Notes under the pieces: model-generated
Told to the model about the DNA's origin: nothing
The model's database searches: none
The model's input: only the letters and a program-made list of their open reading frames with translations
From: Phycisphaeraceae bacterium
GTDB lineage: Bacteria > Planctomycetota > Phycisphaerae > Phycisphaerales > UBA1924
DNA: 64,000 nucleotides
Direction of reading: 5' to 3'
Assembly (NCBI GenBank): GCA_019636845.1
Contig: JAHBWV010000001.1
Location: 248,001-312,000, forward strand
Translations under genes and position numbers: made by a program
Shown here: positions 22,087 to 30,623 of the stretch, piece after piece
Position numbering within the stretch: the stretch's first letter is position 1
Layout of the letters: each line of letters starts with the position of its first letter

Positions 22087-23913
22087 ATGTGCGGTATCGT
22101 CGCCTACATCGGAAAGAAGCCCGCTCAGCCACTCCTCATCGAAGGGCTCAAGCGTCTGGAGTATCGCGGGTATGACTCAGCGGGCCTGGCCATTCTCAAC
22201 GGTGGGCTCAACGTCTGCCGCGCCGTCGGACGCGTCGCGAACCTCGAAGACAAACTCGAACAGACCGGCGGCCTTCAGGGCACCGTGGGTCTTGCGCACA
22301 CACGCTGGGCGACCCACGGCGGCGTTACCGAGATGAACGCCCACCCGCACCGCGACGACAAGAGCGGCATCTGCCTCGTTCACAACGGCATCATCGAGAA
22401 CTACTCCGTCCTCAAGACCTATCTCCAAGAGAAGGGCCACGTCTTCACCAGCGAGACCGACACCGAGGTCCTCGCCATGCTGATCGGCGAGCTCTATGAG
22501 GGCGACCTTGAGAAGGCGGTGCAGGCCGCGCTCCGCGAGGTGACCGGCGCGTACGCGATCGCGGTGATCTGCGAGAAGGAGCCGGACGTGCTGGTGTGCG
22601 CACGCAAGGGCTCGCCGCTGCTGGTGGGAATCGGTAGCGGCGAATACGTCGTCGCCTCCGACGCATCCGCCATCGTCGCGCACACGACACAGGCCATGCC
22701 GCTCGACGATTACAACGTCGTGCGGATCACTCGCGAGGGCTTCCGCTCGTCGGACATCCACGATGTCGAGGTCTCGCCGAAGGTGATGCAACTCGAGCTC
22801 GATCTCGAGCAGATCGAGCTCGGTCGCTTCGAGCACTACATGCAGAAGGAGATCTACGAGCAGCCGACGGCTCTCCGCAACTGCTTCCGCGGTCGCATCG
22901 CGATGGAAGAGGGGAAGGTCGTGCTCGGCGGTCTGAGCGCTTATGCGAAGGAACTGGTCCGCGCCGGGCGCGTGATTCTGACCGGGCAGGGCACTGCCCT
23001 CCACGCCGCGATGATCGGCGAGTACATGCTCGAGGACCTCGCCAAGATCCCTGCCTGCGCGGAGTACGCGAGCGAGTTCCGCTATCGCAACCCGATCATC
23101 GAGGACGGCACCGTCGTCATCGCCGTGAGCCAGTCCGGCGAGACCGCCGACACGCTCGCCGCGCTCGAAGAGGCGAAGGACCGCGGTGCGCTCTCGCTCG
23201 GTGTCGTGAACGTCGTCGGCTCGACCATCTCGCGCCAGACCGACGCCGGTGTCTACCTTCGTGTCGGTCCCGAGATCGGCGTCGCATCGACCAAGGCGTT
23301 CGTCGGGCAGGTGGCGGTGCTCTCGCTCATCACGCTCTTCATGGCTCGTCGGCGCGTCATGTCCGCCGATCAGTGCGCCCGCTGGCTTGAGCAGCTCCAG
23401 ACCATCCCCGACAAGGTCGAGCGCGTCCTCGAACAATCCGACCGTATCAAGAAAGTCACCGAGCGCTACTGCGACCGCGAGAACTGGCTGTTCCTGGGGC
23501 GTGGCTACAACTACCCGACCGCGCTCGAAGGCGCGCTCAAACTCAAGGAGATCTCTTACATCCACGCCGAGGGAATGCCCGCTGCGGAGATGAAGCACGG
23601 ACCCATCGCCCTCATCAACGAGGGGATGCCCGCCGTCTTCATCGCCAACAAGGGACGCCAGTACGACAAGGTCATGTCCAACATCGCCGAGGTCCGCGCC
23701 CGTGGCGGCCACGTGATCGCCGTCGCCACCGAGGGCGACGAAGAGATCAAGCGGCACGTCGAAGAGGTCCTCTACGTCCCGGAGATCATCGAGCCCCTCA
23801 GCCCCATGCTCACCGTGATCCCGCTGCAACTCATGGCCTACCACGCCGCCGTCATCCGCGGCCACGACGTGGACAAGCCCCGAAACCTCGCCAAGTCCGT
23901 CACCGTCGAGTGA
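22087..23913 (+). CDS. glmS: Glutamine-fructose-6-phosphate aminotransferase (isomerizing)
   Basis: It makes glucosamine-6-phosphate from fructose-6-phosphate and glutamine, the first step toward UDP-GlcNAc. The 608-residue length matches the family. The glutaminase domain has nucleophile Cys2 (MCGIVAYIG) and HTRWATHG; the isomerase half has two SIS domains (GTALHAAMIGEYM with AVSQSGETADTLA; FLGRGYNYPTALEGALKLKE), and it ends with the canonical KPRNLAKSVTVE including Lys603. AGAGAGG lies 7 bases before the ATG. The 237-base gap upstream separates it from the divergent DUF1275-STAS gene and shows no glmS ribozyme-like element that I can recognise. Confidence 0.97.
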   Translation: MCGIVAYIGKKPAQPLLIEGLKRLEYRGYDSAGLAILNGGLNVCRAVGRVANLEDKLEQTGGLQGTVGLAHTRWATHGGVTEMNAHPHRDDKSGICLVHNGIIENYSVLKTYLQEKGHVFTSETDTEVLAMLIGELYEGDLEKAVQAALREVTGAYAIAVICEKEPDVLVCARKGSPLLVGIGSGEYVVASDASAIVAHTTQAMPLDDYNVVRITREGFRSSDIHDVEVSPKVMQLELDLEQIELGRFEHYMQKEIYEQPTALRNCFRGRIAMEEGKVVLGGLSAYAKELVRAGRVILTGQGTALHAAMIGEYMLEDLAKIPACAEYASEFRYRNPIIEDGTVVIAVSQSGETADTLAALEEAKDRGALSLGVVNVVGSTISRQTDAGVYLRVGPEIGVASTKAFVGQVAVLSLITLFMARRRVMSADQCARWLEQLQTIPDKVERVLEQSDRIKKVTERYCDRENWLFLGRGYNYPTALEGALKLKEISYIHAEGMPAAEMKHGPIALINEGMPAVFIANKGRQYDKVMSNIAEVRARGGHVIAVATEGDEEIKRHVEEVLYVPEIIEPLSPMLTVIPLQLMAYHAAVIRGHDVDKPRNLAKSVTVE

Positions 23914-23929
23914 GTGTCTTGAAGGGAGC

Positions 23930-23956
23930 CCCGAGCGCAAGCTCGGGTAGTTTCAG
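23930..23956 (+). terminator. Hairpin after glmS
   Basis: Stem cccgagc/gctcggg (7 bp) closed by a GCAA tetraloop, 16 bases after the glmS stop, followed by tagtttcag. The T tract is poor, so termination may be partial. Confidence 0.5.
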
Positions 23957-24014
23957 CAAGCTGCGGCGTACGGGACGTCCAGTGCGTATATCCTCGCACC
24001 AGTAGACTGCTGCG

Positions 24015-24635
24015 ATGTCCGATTCTCTCGCCAACCCAACGCAGTCCAACGCCGCCCGCGCGCCCCGCGGCGTCTTCGTCACCATCCAGCCGCGCATCGA
24101 AGCCGATGGCTCCATCGTTCTCTCCGACCGCGGCTGGCGCTACGCCGCTCGCGCTGCGATGCCAATCTTCATCACGCTTATCGCGCTCATTTTCTTTATC
24201 GCATCGCCGCCAACACGATTCCCCCACATGGATCTGTACATCGCACCGGTACTTGTCATCATGCTTGTCCATGCGCTGATCGAGTGGAGGGCGAGCGACG
24301 TAGTGACTCTCGATGCCCTCTCCGGCAATATCAAGTGGATTGCCCGACGCGGCATCTACACATGTTACTACGCCGAGCACCAACTGAAAGACGTCGCCGT
24401 CGTCTCCTGCCGCGTCCAATGGGATCAGGGCAAGTCCACACGCCGCGACAAGTGGGGGCAACGCGTCGAACTTGGCCTCGCCGACACCTCCGGCGTTGCC
24501 ATCGTTGCCGGACGAAAGGCCATGCTCCTCAAGGGCTCGCACGACGCGAACGAGATCCACGCTTACATCGACTCGCTCCCCGAGCCGCTCAAACGCCTTG
24601 AACGCGCTGAACCGTGGCTGATCGCGATCGAGTAG
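24015..24635 (+). CDS. Small membrane protein of unknown function
   Basis: The 206-residue product has two adjacent hydrophobic helices near residues 50-65 and 78-90 (AMPIFITLIALIFFIA, YIAPVLVIMLVHALIEW), flanked by soluble segments. The C-terminal part (TLDALSGNIKWIARRGIYTC, then VELGLADTSGVAIVAGRKAM) has the alternating pattern of a PH-like or bPH beta domain after a membrane hairpin, but this is pattern reading only. Codons and GC are like its neighbours. No partner is evident; it follows glmS by 101 bases beyond a weak hairpin. Confidence 0.7.
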   Translation: MSDSLANPTQSNAARAPRGVFVTIQPRIEADGSIVLSDRGWRYAARAAMPIFITLIALIFFIASPPTRFPHMDLYIAPVLVIMLVHALIEWRASDVVTLDALSGNIKWIARRGIYTCYYAEHQLKDVAVVSCRVQWDQGKSTRRDKWGQRVELGLADTSGVAIVAGRKAMLLKGSHDANEIHAYIDSLPEPLKRLERAEPWLIAIE

Positions 24636-24886
24636 ATTCGCACCTCGCCATGAGCTGTACAAACGGCATGGTGCGTGATTTCCGAGTCCGCAGCGTGCAT
24701 TGTGGATAACGCACTGTGTGGTCTCAGGATGCGCTACACACATCGAGCCATATCGCATGTGTTTCCGCGATAACTTATTCGTCTGCATCAACTTACAATG
24801 CAGCAGTTATCGGTCCTCACGTCGTCGATTCCATGTGAGACTGCGGTGGATTCCCTCGAAAATTGGCCAAGATTGGCCAAGCAAGG
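24636..24886. other. AT-richer intergenic region with a DnaA-box match
   Basis: This gap before the cysteine-rich gene is clearly lower in GC than its surroundings. It contains tgtggataa at 24701-24709, the exact reverse complement of the consensus DnaA box TTATCCACA; a short inverted repeat acacat/atgtgt near 24736-24762; and a direct repeat attggccaag attggccaag at 24862-24881. No reading frame looks real. One box alone does not make an origin. Confidence 0.5.
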
Positions 24887-24915
24887 TTGATGCAGACCCC
24901 CTGTTCAAGTATTCT
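24887..24915 (+). promoter_or_regulatory. Sigma-70-like promoter for the cysteine-rich mini-protein
   Basis: TTGATG (24887-24892), 17-base spacer, TATTCT (24910-24915). It lies 29 bases upstream of the ATG at 24945, leaving room for a short leader with a near-perfect ribosome site. A direct repeat sits just upstream. Confidence 0.6.
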
Positions 24916-24944
24916 GACCGCACACGTTATAAGGAGGTGCTGCT

Positions 24945-25181
24945 ATGGGACAGAATCGAATCGTGACCGCGGCGTTCGGGTTGGTCTGCTGTCTCTCGAC
25001 GTTCTCGGTCGTTCTTGCATCAACGGGCGATGGTGCTCAGTGCGGCAAGACGAACTGCAGCTCGACATTGACGATTCGGAGTTGCTACGCGTGCTGCGTG
25101 ACGAACTGCACGGATGCGACGGGGTGCCAGGATTGGTGCGACAACAAGCTCTTCCCCGCCGGAGATCCATCCAATCCGTGA
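24945..25181 (+). CDS. Exported cysteine-rich mini-protein
   Basis: The 78-residue product has a clear signal peptide (residues 1-25: AAFGLVCCLSTFSVVLAS) and a mature part of about 52 residues with eight cysteines in a compact pattern (QCGKTNC, then SCYACCVTNC, then GCQDWC). Eight cysteines in so short an exported chain suggest a disulfide-locked mini-protein or a metal-binding peptide. Expression signals are unusually complete: a 17-base-spaced promoter, AAGGAGGTG five bases from the ATG, and its own hairpin after the stop. It is not a known lantipeptide or bacteriocin that I recognise, and no modification or ABC export genes are adjacent. The next genes encode an exported HEAT-like protein and a pseudopilin. 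Confidence 0.8.
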   Translation: MGQNRIVTAAFGLVCCLSTFSVVLASTGDGAQCGKTNCSSTLTIRSCYACCVTNCTDATGCQDWCDNKLFPAGDPSNP

Positions 25182-25202
25182 CTTGACTGGAGTGAGGCGA
25201 TA

Positions 25203-25240
25203 CGCGGCTCGATGAGAATCGAGCCGCGTCTATCTTCTGG
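25203..25240 (+). terminator. Strong hairpin terminator after the cysteine-rich gene
   Basis: Perfect 11-bp stem cgcggctcgat/atcgagccgcg (25203-25213 and 25218-25228) with a GAGA tetraloop, followed by tctatcttct. It sits between the mini-protein gene and the next gene, so it would raise the ratio of mini-protein to downstream products. Confidence 0.75.
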
Positions 25241-25252
25241 GGAGGACCAGAC

Positions 25253-25864
25253 ATGACAGCACAATCGATGAAGGGCGTTGGCATCGCCATGCTTGCCGTG
25301 GCGATCTCTGGTGTAGCCGCTGCGTTCAGCATCTCTCGCGCGGTCTCGCCTCCGGCGATCACGCCGGCGGCCCGGACGACGATCAAAGCGAGCGGCGGCT
25401 GCAACGGGTGCGGATCCGGCGAGGGAGAGTCGGTGATCGCGGCAGCTGCGGGGTTGAGCGGAGATGCCGCGGTGCGCATGGCGCAGATGGAGAATGAGAT
25501 CGCCAGTCGCGCCAGGGCGACGCTGGAGGATGCGGAGTTCCTCCACGAGTGCGCCCACGGGACCGACGATGTGTTCGTTCAGCGTTGGGCGATCGCGCTC
25601 GCGTCAGATCGGCTCGCGACGAATCGCTGCGAAGAGAACGCACGAGCCATGATGGAGCGAGTGATCATCGACGCGCTCTACCACGACAACTGGCGCGTGC
25701 GCCGCACCGGGCTGGCAACATCGGAAGAATGCGGGCTTGTTGCTCGTGAGGACGTCGCGGCCCGTATCCGTGAGATGCGGGATGACGAGCGTCCCGAAGT
25801 GGCGGCCCGTGCTTCGTACGTTCGGTTGCCCGGTGATCCCCCGCTCTCCTCAGAGCAGAAATGA
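25253..25864 (+). CDS. Exported HEAT-like helical protein with GGCNGCG motif
   Basis: GGGGAGGA lies 5 bases before the ATG. The 203-residue product starts with a signal peptide or anchor (GIAMLAVAISGVAAAFSI). After a short linker it carries SGGCNGCGSGEGES (near residues 47-60), a CxxC motif in a Gly-rich turn, and then paired helices (FVQRWAIALASDRLATN, ENARAMMERVIIDALYHDN, WRVRRTGLATSEECGLVARE) that read like degenerate HEAT repeats. Three more cysteines lie in the helical part. The function is unknown. The stop overlaps the start of the pseudopilin gene, so they are coupled. Confidence 0.7.
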   Translation: MTAQSMKGVGIAMLAVAISGVAAAFSISRAVSPPAITPAARTTIKASGGCNGCGSGEGESVIAAAAGLSGDAAVRMAQMENEIASRARATLEDAEFLHECAHGTDDVFVQRWAIALASDRLATNRCEENARAMMERVIIDALYHDNWRVRRTGLATSEECGLVAREDVAARIREMRDDERPEVAARASYVRLPGDPPLSSEQK

Positions 25865-26523
25865 TGCATCATGTCACACAACATCGCGGCCGCGGGTTCA
25901 CGCTCGTCGAGGCGTTGATTGTCGTGTCCCTGGTCTTCACGCTGATCACGATCGCGGCCCCGGTCCTTGCAGGCGCGCGGGGGACGGCCCAGCGAACGGT
26001 CTGCCTGTCCAATCTCCGTCAACTCGCTGGCGCGACGCATCTGTACATGGACATCGAGAATCGGGGGGTGCTTCCCGCGAGTCCGAGCGTGTACGCGGCA
26101 CGCCCTGACGAGCGCAGAAGGGCGTATCGCGGAGAACTGCTGCTCGACCAGTTGGCCGACTTCATCGGCGGCCCCTCGTTGCCGGATGGCGCGGGCGGTT
26201 TCGCTCGGAAGCTGCCCCATGCATGCCCGGCGGATACGACATACGCGACCAAGATCGGTTTCAGTTACGACTTCCACGCAGGGCTCCACATGGAAGAGCC
26301 GCTGACCATGCGTGTGACGTCCGAGATGGCGCGCCGTGTCACAACGTTCTATATGAATGGGGAGCGCATCGCCTCACGCACGGCATCGCCGAGACTGCCG
26401 CGCCTCTTCGACGATATCGGTCCGTATCACCACGCCGCGCCGCCGGGAACCCAGGGCATCAACGCTGTTTACTTCGACACCAGCGCGGGCTGGTCCAGGG
26501 TTCCCGTGCATATCGAGTACTGA
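25861..26523 (+). CDS. Type II secretion/pilin-like pseudopilin
   Basis: The N terminus carries the prepilin peptidase signature GFTLVEALIVVSLVFTLITI, with cleavage expected after the Gly of RGRG. The 220-residue product then has a soluble domain of the planctomycete pseudopilin kind (CLSNLRQLAGATHLYMDIEN near the start; a late YHHAAPPGTQGINAVYFDTS resembling the H-x-G...FxDGxV end of DUF1559-like proteins). It would be assembled in the inner membrane by a type II or type IV machine encoded elsewhere. It is coupled by overlap to the HEAT-like gene. Such single pseudopilin genes are very numerous in planctomycetes and their roles are mostly unknown. Confidence 0.85.
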   Translation: MMHHVTQHRGRGFTLVEALIVVSLVFTLITIAAPVLAGARGTAQRTVCLSNLRQLAGATHLYMDIENRGVLPASPSVYAARPDERRRAYRGELLLDQLADFIGGPSLPDGAGGFARKLPHACPADTTYATKIGFSYDFHAGLHMEEPLTMRVTSEMARRVTTFYMNGERIASRTASPRLPRLFDDIGPYHHAAPPGTQGINAVYFDTSAGWSRVPVHIEY

Positions 26524-26719
26524 GACGAAGGGAACGCATCGCGAGCGCCATGCCGCTTCCCTCGCCTCGCTTTGTTGGGCTTCGATACGGGTGAAGAGAG
26601 TCTGGCAACGCTTCCATCAGAAGCGAAGCTGCTGTCGATCGTTCTCAATTCGTCTTGCGTCAGGGTGCCCTGATCGGCTACTTTGCATATCTCGTGGGCA
26701 AAGAGAAAGGGTATGAGCC

Positions 26720-28972
26720 GTGGGACGTCTCTCCTTCGCCATGATTGTTCTGGGCGCATCGCTTGGGTTCGCGACTGCCGCGCTTGTGCCTGAGATCACC
26801 CTCCTGCCCGGCCCGCCCTCGGACCTCGGCCCGGCGTGGAGCGTGCCCGGACCGCGCCCGGTCGCTGCGGTTCACGCGACGGTGGATACCGCTGCATTGC
26901 GCGAGCTCCTCTCCGATGCGCCTCTGGAGCGCGTGGGCACGCCCCTCGCCACGTACGGCATGCTCGTCCACCTGCCCCATCCGTCGGGTGTGCTGATGCC
27001 GTGCTATGTTGCGATCTCACCGGTGATGGAGCCCGCGCTGGCAGCGAAGTTCCCCATGATGCGCACCTATCTGGTTCAATCCGCCGATGGCTTAGCCAGC
27101 GGGCGCATCGAGCTCACGCAGCGAGGGCTGACGGGTATGCTGCGCGAACCGGCGGATCTCGGCCAGAGCGGCGGCACGTGGATGATCGACCTCTGGCGTT
27201 CGGGCGATGACTCGAACGTTGTGGCCTACTGGCTCCGCGACTTGAACGGCGCGAACGACTGGACCTGCCACACCCACGCGGGGCTTGCCGGCGAGATCGT
27301 TGACCCCGCTCCGATTCGGGGCGGCGCGGGTGGCGACGGCGCATCGCGAGCGCTCCAGGCGCGCCGGAACGTGCGGACCGCGATCGCCTGCACGGGCGAG
27401 TACGGGCTTCATCACAGCACGATCCAGGGGAACGAGCCCAATTCCGCGGATCCGATGGCCGCGATTGTGACGATCGTCTCCCGATCGAACGTCGTGTTCG
27501 AGATGGACCTGGGTGTTCACTTTGATCTTGTCGCGAACAACGACCTGATCGTGTACTTCGATCCCGCGACGGATCCGTATCCCGATACGTGCGATGGCTT
27601 GGGAGGGAGCGACTGTTCGGGCCCGGTCCTCTCGGTGAATCGCACGCATGTACCCGACGTGATCGGGAGTGCCAATTTCGACCTCGGCCACTGCGTGACG
27701 CGCATCGCCGGGGGCGTTGCGTATCTCCGCAGTGTCTGCACGAGCAACAAGGCTGGCGGCATCTCGGGCATTCCCCGGGGCGGCGATGCCGACCCGTTCT
27801 CCGCGCTCGTCGTCATCCACGAGTTCGGGCACCAGTTCGGAGCCAACCACACCTTCAGCGGCACACGCGGGCGCTGCGGCAACAACGCCAATCTGGCGAC
27901 CGCGTGGGAAGCGGGAACAGGATCCTCGCCGATGGGCTATGCCGGCGGCTGCCCTGTCGGCGACGCACCCCCCAGTGACAACATCGTGCAGTTCGCCGAC
28001 CCGTGGTTTCACCACGGAAGTGTGCTCGAGATGCGGGCGTTTCTGGACAGCGGCACGGCCTCGTGCATGTCGCCTGTCGCCACAACGAACAACATTCCGG
28101 AGATCACGTTCCGCACGGCGGACACGGCGATACCACCAGGGACGCCGTTTGTGCTGAGCGCGACCGCGACTGACGCGGACAACGACACGCTGACATATTC
28201 ATGGGAGCAACGCGACGACGGAGTCCGCAGGCCGCTCACCGGCGAGGGCTCGGAAGATAATGGGCAAGGCGCGCTCTTCCGCATCTTCCCGCCGGTGCTG
28301 GATGGCTCCCGAACCTTCCCTCAATGGTCCGACATTCTTTCCGGTGTCCCTACACCCGGAGAGAAGCTTCCGACCGCGACAAACGCGACGCGCCGGTTCC
28401 GTGTGATCGTGCGCGACAACAGCCCAGGTGCTGGAGGTGTTGCGATCTCGGGGACAGCTGACCTTGTGATCCCCTCCAACGCCTCGCCTTTCACTGTTGT
28501 CACGCCCGCTTCGGGCCAGTCCCTGGGTGCGGGGGCAGCGACTGTGGCGTGGACCGTCGGCAATACGAATCTGGCGCCGATCTCATGCACGCAGGTTGCC
28601 ATCGACCTCTCGACGGACGATGGGCTCTCGTTCCCGATTTCGCTCGGCACGTACCCGAACAACGGGAGCGCGGTGGTTGACCTCCCGGCGGTCTCGTCGC
28701 CCGGAGCGCGTGTTCGCGTGCGCGGTGTGAGCAGGATTTTCTTCAACGTCTCCGGGTCGTTCACGCTCGCGGGATGTGCCGCCGACTTCAACATGGACGG
28801 GATTCCGGACGTTCTCGACTTCCTTGATTTCATGGACGCGTTCGGCTCGTGCGATGGCCAGCCCGCGCCGTGCTCGGGATCGGGTGGCTTCGACGCGGAC
28901 CTCAACGGCGACACGATCATCGACATCATCGATTTCCTTGATTTCATGGATGCGTTCGGCAGCGGGTGCTGA
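26720..28972 (+). CDS. Secreted reprolysin-like zinc metalloprotease with C-terminal dockerin-type repeats
   Basis: This 750-residue exported protein starts at GTG 26720 with GAAAGG nine bases upstream; a signal peptide covers residues 1-20 (FAMIVLGASLGFATA). The metzincin zinc site HEFGHQFGANH is at residues 367-377 (His367, Glu368, His371, His377), followed by a Met-turn candidate GSSPMGYAGGC. After the protease come Ig/cadherin-like beta domains (DTAIPPGTPFVLSATATDAD; TPASGQSLGAGAATVAWTVG). Residues about 692-750 hold two dockerin-like calcium repeats (DFNMDGIPDVLDFLDFMDAF and DLNGDTIIDIIDFLDFMDAF), ending in GSGC. The two repeats share 28 of 30 bases at DNA level (28817-28846 and 28931-28960), so the duplication is recent or homogenised. 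The final Gly-Cys tail suggests cell-surface anchoring. Confidence 0.88.
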   Translation: MGRLSFAMIVLGASLGFATAALVPEITLLPGPPSDLGPAWSVPGPRPVAAVHATVDTAALRELLSDAPLERVGTPLATYGMLVHLPHPSGVLMPCYVAISPVMEPALAAKFPMMRTYLVQSADGLASGRIELTQRGLTGMLREPADLGQSGGTWMIDLWRSGDDSNVVAYWLRDLNGANDWTCHTHAGLAGEIVDPAPIRGGAGGDGASRALQARRNVRTAIACTGEYGLHHSTIQGNEPNSADPMAAIVTIVSRSNVVFEMDLGVHFDLVANNDLIVYFDPATDPYPDTCDGLGGSDCSGPVLSVNRTHVPDVIGSANFDLGHCVTRIAGGVAYLRSVCTSNKAGGISGIPRGGDADPFSALVVIHEFGHQFGANHTFSGTRGRCGNNANLATAWEAGTGSSPMGYAGGCPVGDAPPSDNIVQFADPWFHHGSVLEMRAFLDSGTASCMSPVATTNNIPEITFRTADTAIPPGTPFVLSATATDADNDTLTYSWEQRDDGVRRPLTGEGSEDNGQGALFRIFPPVLDGSRTFPQWSDILSGVPTPGEKLPTATNATRRFRVIVRDNSPGAGGVAISGTADLVIPSNASPFTVVTPASGQSLGAGAATVAWTVGNTNLAPISCTQVAIDLSTDDGLSFPISLGTYPNNGSAVVDLPAVSSPGARVRVRGVSRIFFNVSGSFTLAGCAADFNMDGIPDVLDFLDFMDAFGSCDGQPAPCSGSGGFDADLNGDTIIDIIDFLDFMDAFGSGC

Positions 28973-29123
28973 AACCCCTGCGTCCCGCTCCTTGTCGGTG
29001 GCCGATGGCATGTCCCCCGGCGATGGTCCTGATCGTGACGGCCTGTCTTCTTGTGCCGTTCCCTCGTGGTCCGCAGCGACCTAGTCTCTTCGTGCGCTTC
29101 CTGAGCGCCGGAGACACTCGGCC

Positions 29124-29879
29124 ATGCGTCAACCCATCGTCGGCGGCAACTGGAAGATGAACACCAACCGCGCCTCGGGCACCGAGCTTGCCAGTGCCGT
29201 CGCGTCCTCCAGCGCATCCGCTCGCGCCCAGGTCGTCGTCTTCCCGCCCTTCCCCTATCTCCTCACCATCGCCGACACCCTCAAGGGCTCTCGCGTCATG
29301 CTCGGGGCACAGGATGTCTCCGATCGTGCCGACGGGGCGTTCACGGGCGAGGTCTCCTGCGCCATGCTCAAAGATTGCGGCGTCTCATGGGCACTCACCG
29401 GCCACTCCGAACGCCGCCACGTGATCGGCGAAACCGATGCGCTCGTCAACGCCAAGACCAAGGCCGCGCTCGCCGCCGGTCTGAGCGTCATCCTCTGTAT
29501 TGGTGAGAAGCTCGATCAGCGCGAGGCCGGCAAGACCGACCTGGTGAACGAGACCCAATTGCGAGCCGGGCTGGCTGGCGTCGAGCCCGCCTCGCTCTCG
29601 AACGTTGTCATCGCCTATGAGCCGGTGTGGGCGATTGGCACCGGCAAGACCGCAAGCCCCGCCGATGCCCAGGCGGCCCACGCCCATATCCGCAAGGTGC
29701 TTCGCTCCATGTACGGGGTCGATCACGCCGAGGCGATGCGTATCCAGTACGGCGGCTCCGTGACCGCATCAAACGCGCGAGAACTCTTCTCTCAGCCCGA
29801 CATCGATGGGGGCTTGATCGGCGGCGCATCACTCAAGCCCGCAGACTTCGCGCAGATCGTCGCCGCGGCTTCACCCTGA
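29124..29879 (+). CDS. tpiA: Triose-phosphate isomerase
   Basis: It interconverts dihydroxyacetone phosphate and glyceraldehyde-3-phosphate. The 251-residue length is standard and all catalytic residues are present: Asn9 and Lys11 (GGNWKMN), His94 (ALTGHSERR) and Glu166 (IAYEPVWAIGTG), plus the phosphate loop IQYGGSV and LIGGASL. No clear ribosome site precedes the ATG. It is followed on the same strand by secG 114 bases downstream, a very common bacterial gene order, and may be cotranscribed with it. Confidence 0.97.
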   Translation: MRQPIVGGNWKMNTNRASGTELASAVASSSASARAQVVVFPPFPYLLTIADTLKGSRVMLGAQDVSDRADGAFTGEVSCAMLKDCGVSWALTGHSERRHVIGETDALVNAKTKAALAAGLSVILCIGEKLDQREAGKTDLVNETQLRAGLAGVEPASLSNVVIAYEPVWAIGTGKTASPADAQAAHAHIRKVLRSMYGVDHAEAMRIQYGGSVTASNARELFSQPDIDGGLIGGASLKPADFAQIVAAASP

Positions 29880-29993
29880 GCACCACCCACCTGCGGCCTA
29901 CCATTCTGCCCTGTCTTTGGTGTCGTCTGCACTTCGGTGTTTGTCAGGGTTGTCAACACGACCTGTCAAACGCATCTTCTGGAGTCCGCTCGA

Positions 29994-30524
29994 ATGTCTC
30001 CACTTGTCACACTGGCCGCGAATCAGTGGCTTGTCGGCGGTCTGGTGGTTCTGGGCATCGTCGCTTCGGTGCTGATGATCCTCACCATTCTGATCCAACG
30101 TCCTCAGGGCGGCGGGCTTGCCGCGGCTTTCGGCGGCGCGGGTGCCGGCTCAGGGCAGACGGCCTTCGGCGCCAAGACGGGTGACGCGCTCACGATCATG
30201 ACGATTGTGGTCTTCATTTTCTGGCTGCTCGTTTCGATGGGGCTGGTCTACGCCACAAAGAGCCCGAAACCAACCCCATCTGCGCAGCAGAATCAGGCCC
30301 CTGCGGGTCCCACTACACCAGAGAGCGAAGGCGCGGTGCCACCCGCAGCAGGGTCGATGGATCCCGCTCGTCTTCCCGAGACGCCTGCAACCGATGCGCC
30401 AGTGCCTGTTCCCCCGGCAGATGCACCTACGGAGGGGTCTCAAGATGGAGCTGCCGCGCAGGAAGGCGATCAGGCCGGCGGGGCAACGGGCGAAGCCGAT
30501 CCGGACAAGGGCGGCGGCCGCTGA
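29994..30524 (+). CDS. secG: Preprotein translocase subunit SecG with long acidic tail
   Basis: SecG is the small accessory subunit of the SecYEG channel. The product has two membrane helices (LVGGLVVLGIVASVLMILTI near residues 10-29, TIMTIVVFIFWLLVSMGLVY near 66-85) separated by the conserved cytoplasmic loop ILIQRPQGGGLAAAFGG, followed by TAFGAKTGD. At 176 residues it is about 70-100 longer than usual because of a Pro/Ala/Glu/Asp-rich disordered C-terminal tail. The start at 29994 has TGGAG nine bases upstream; the longer frame from 29937 is unlikely. It lies downstream of tpiA. Confidence 0.92.
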   Translation: MSPLVTLAANQWLVGGLVVLGIVASVLMILTILIQRPQGGGLAAAFGGAGAGSGQTAFGAKTGDALTIMTIVVFIFWLLVSMGLVYATKSPKPTPSAQQNQAPAGPTTPESEGAVPPAAGSMDPARLPETPATDAPVPVPPADAPTEGSQDGAAAQEGDQAGGATGEADPDKGGGR

Positions 30525-30623
30525 TCCGTCTGCAGCGCATGCCCGGGCGGTGTGACCTGCAATCGAGGATTCGCTAGACTGCCACGGCACGCGATCGGGC
30601 GTGCTCGTGTCGTGGAGATATTC

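Noticed and set aside
22177-23940. A 587-codon open frame antisense to glmS
   Set aside because: Low-complexity Asp/Val/Leu/Gly composition; the sense gene is a full GlmS.
24701-24709. Replication origin near the DnaA box
   Set aside because: Only one box is seen, with no dnaA, dnaN or box cluster; it is recorded only as an observation.
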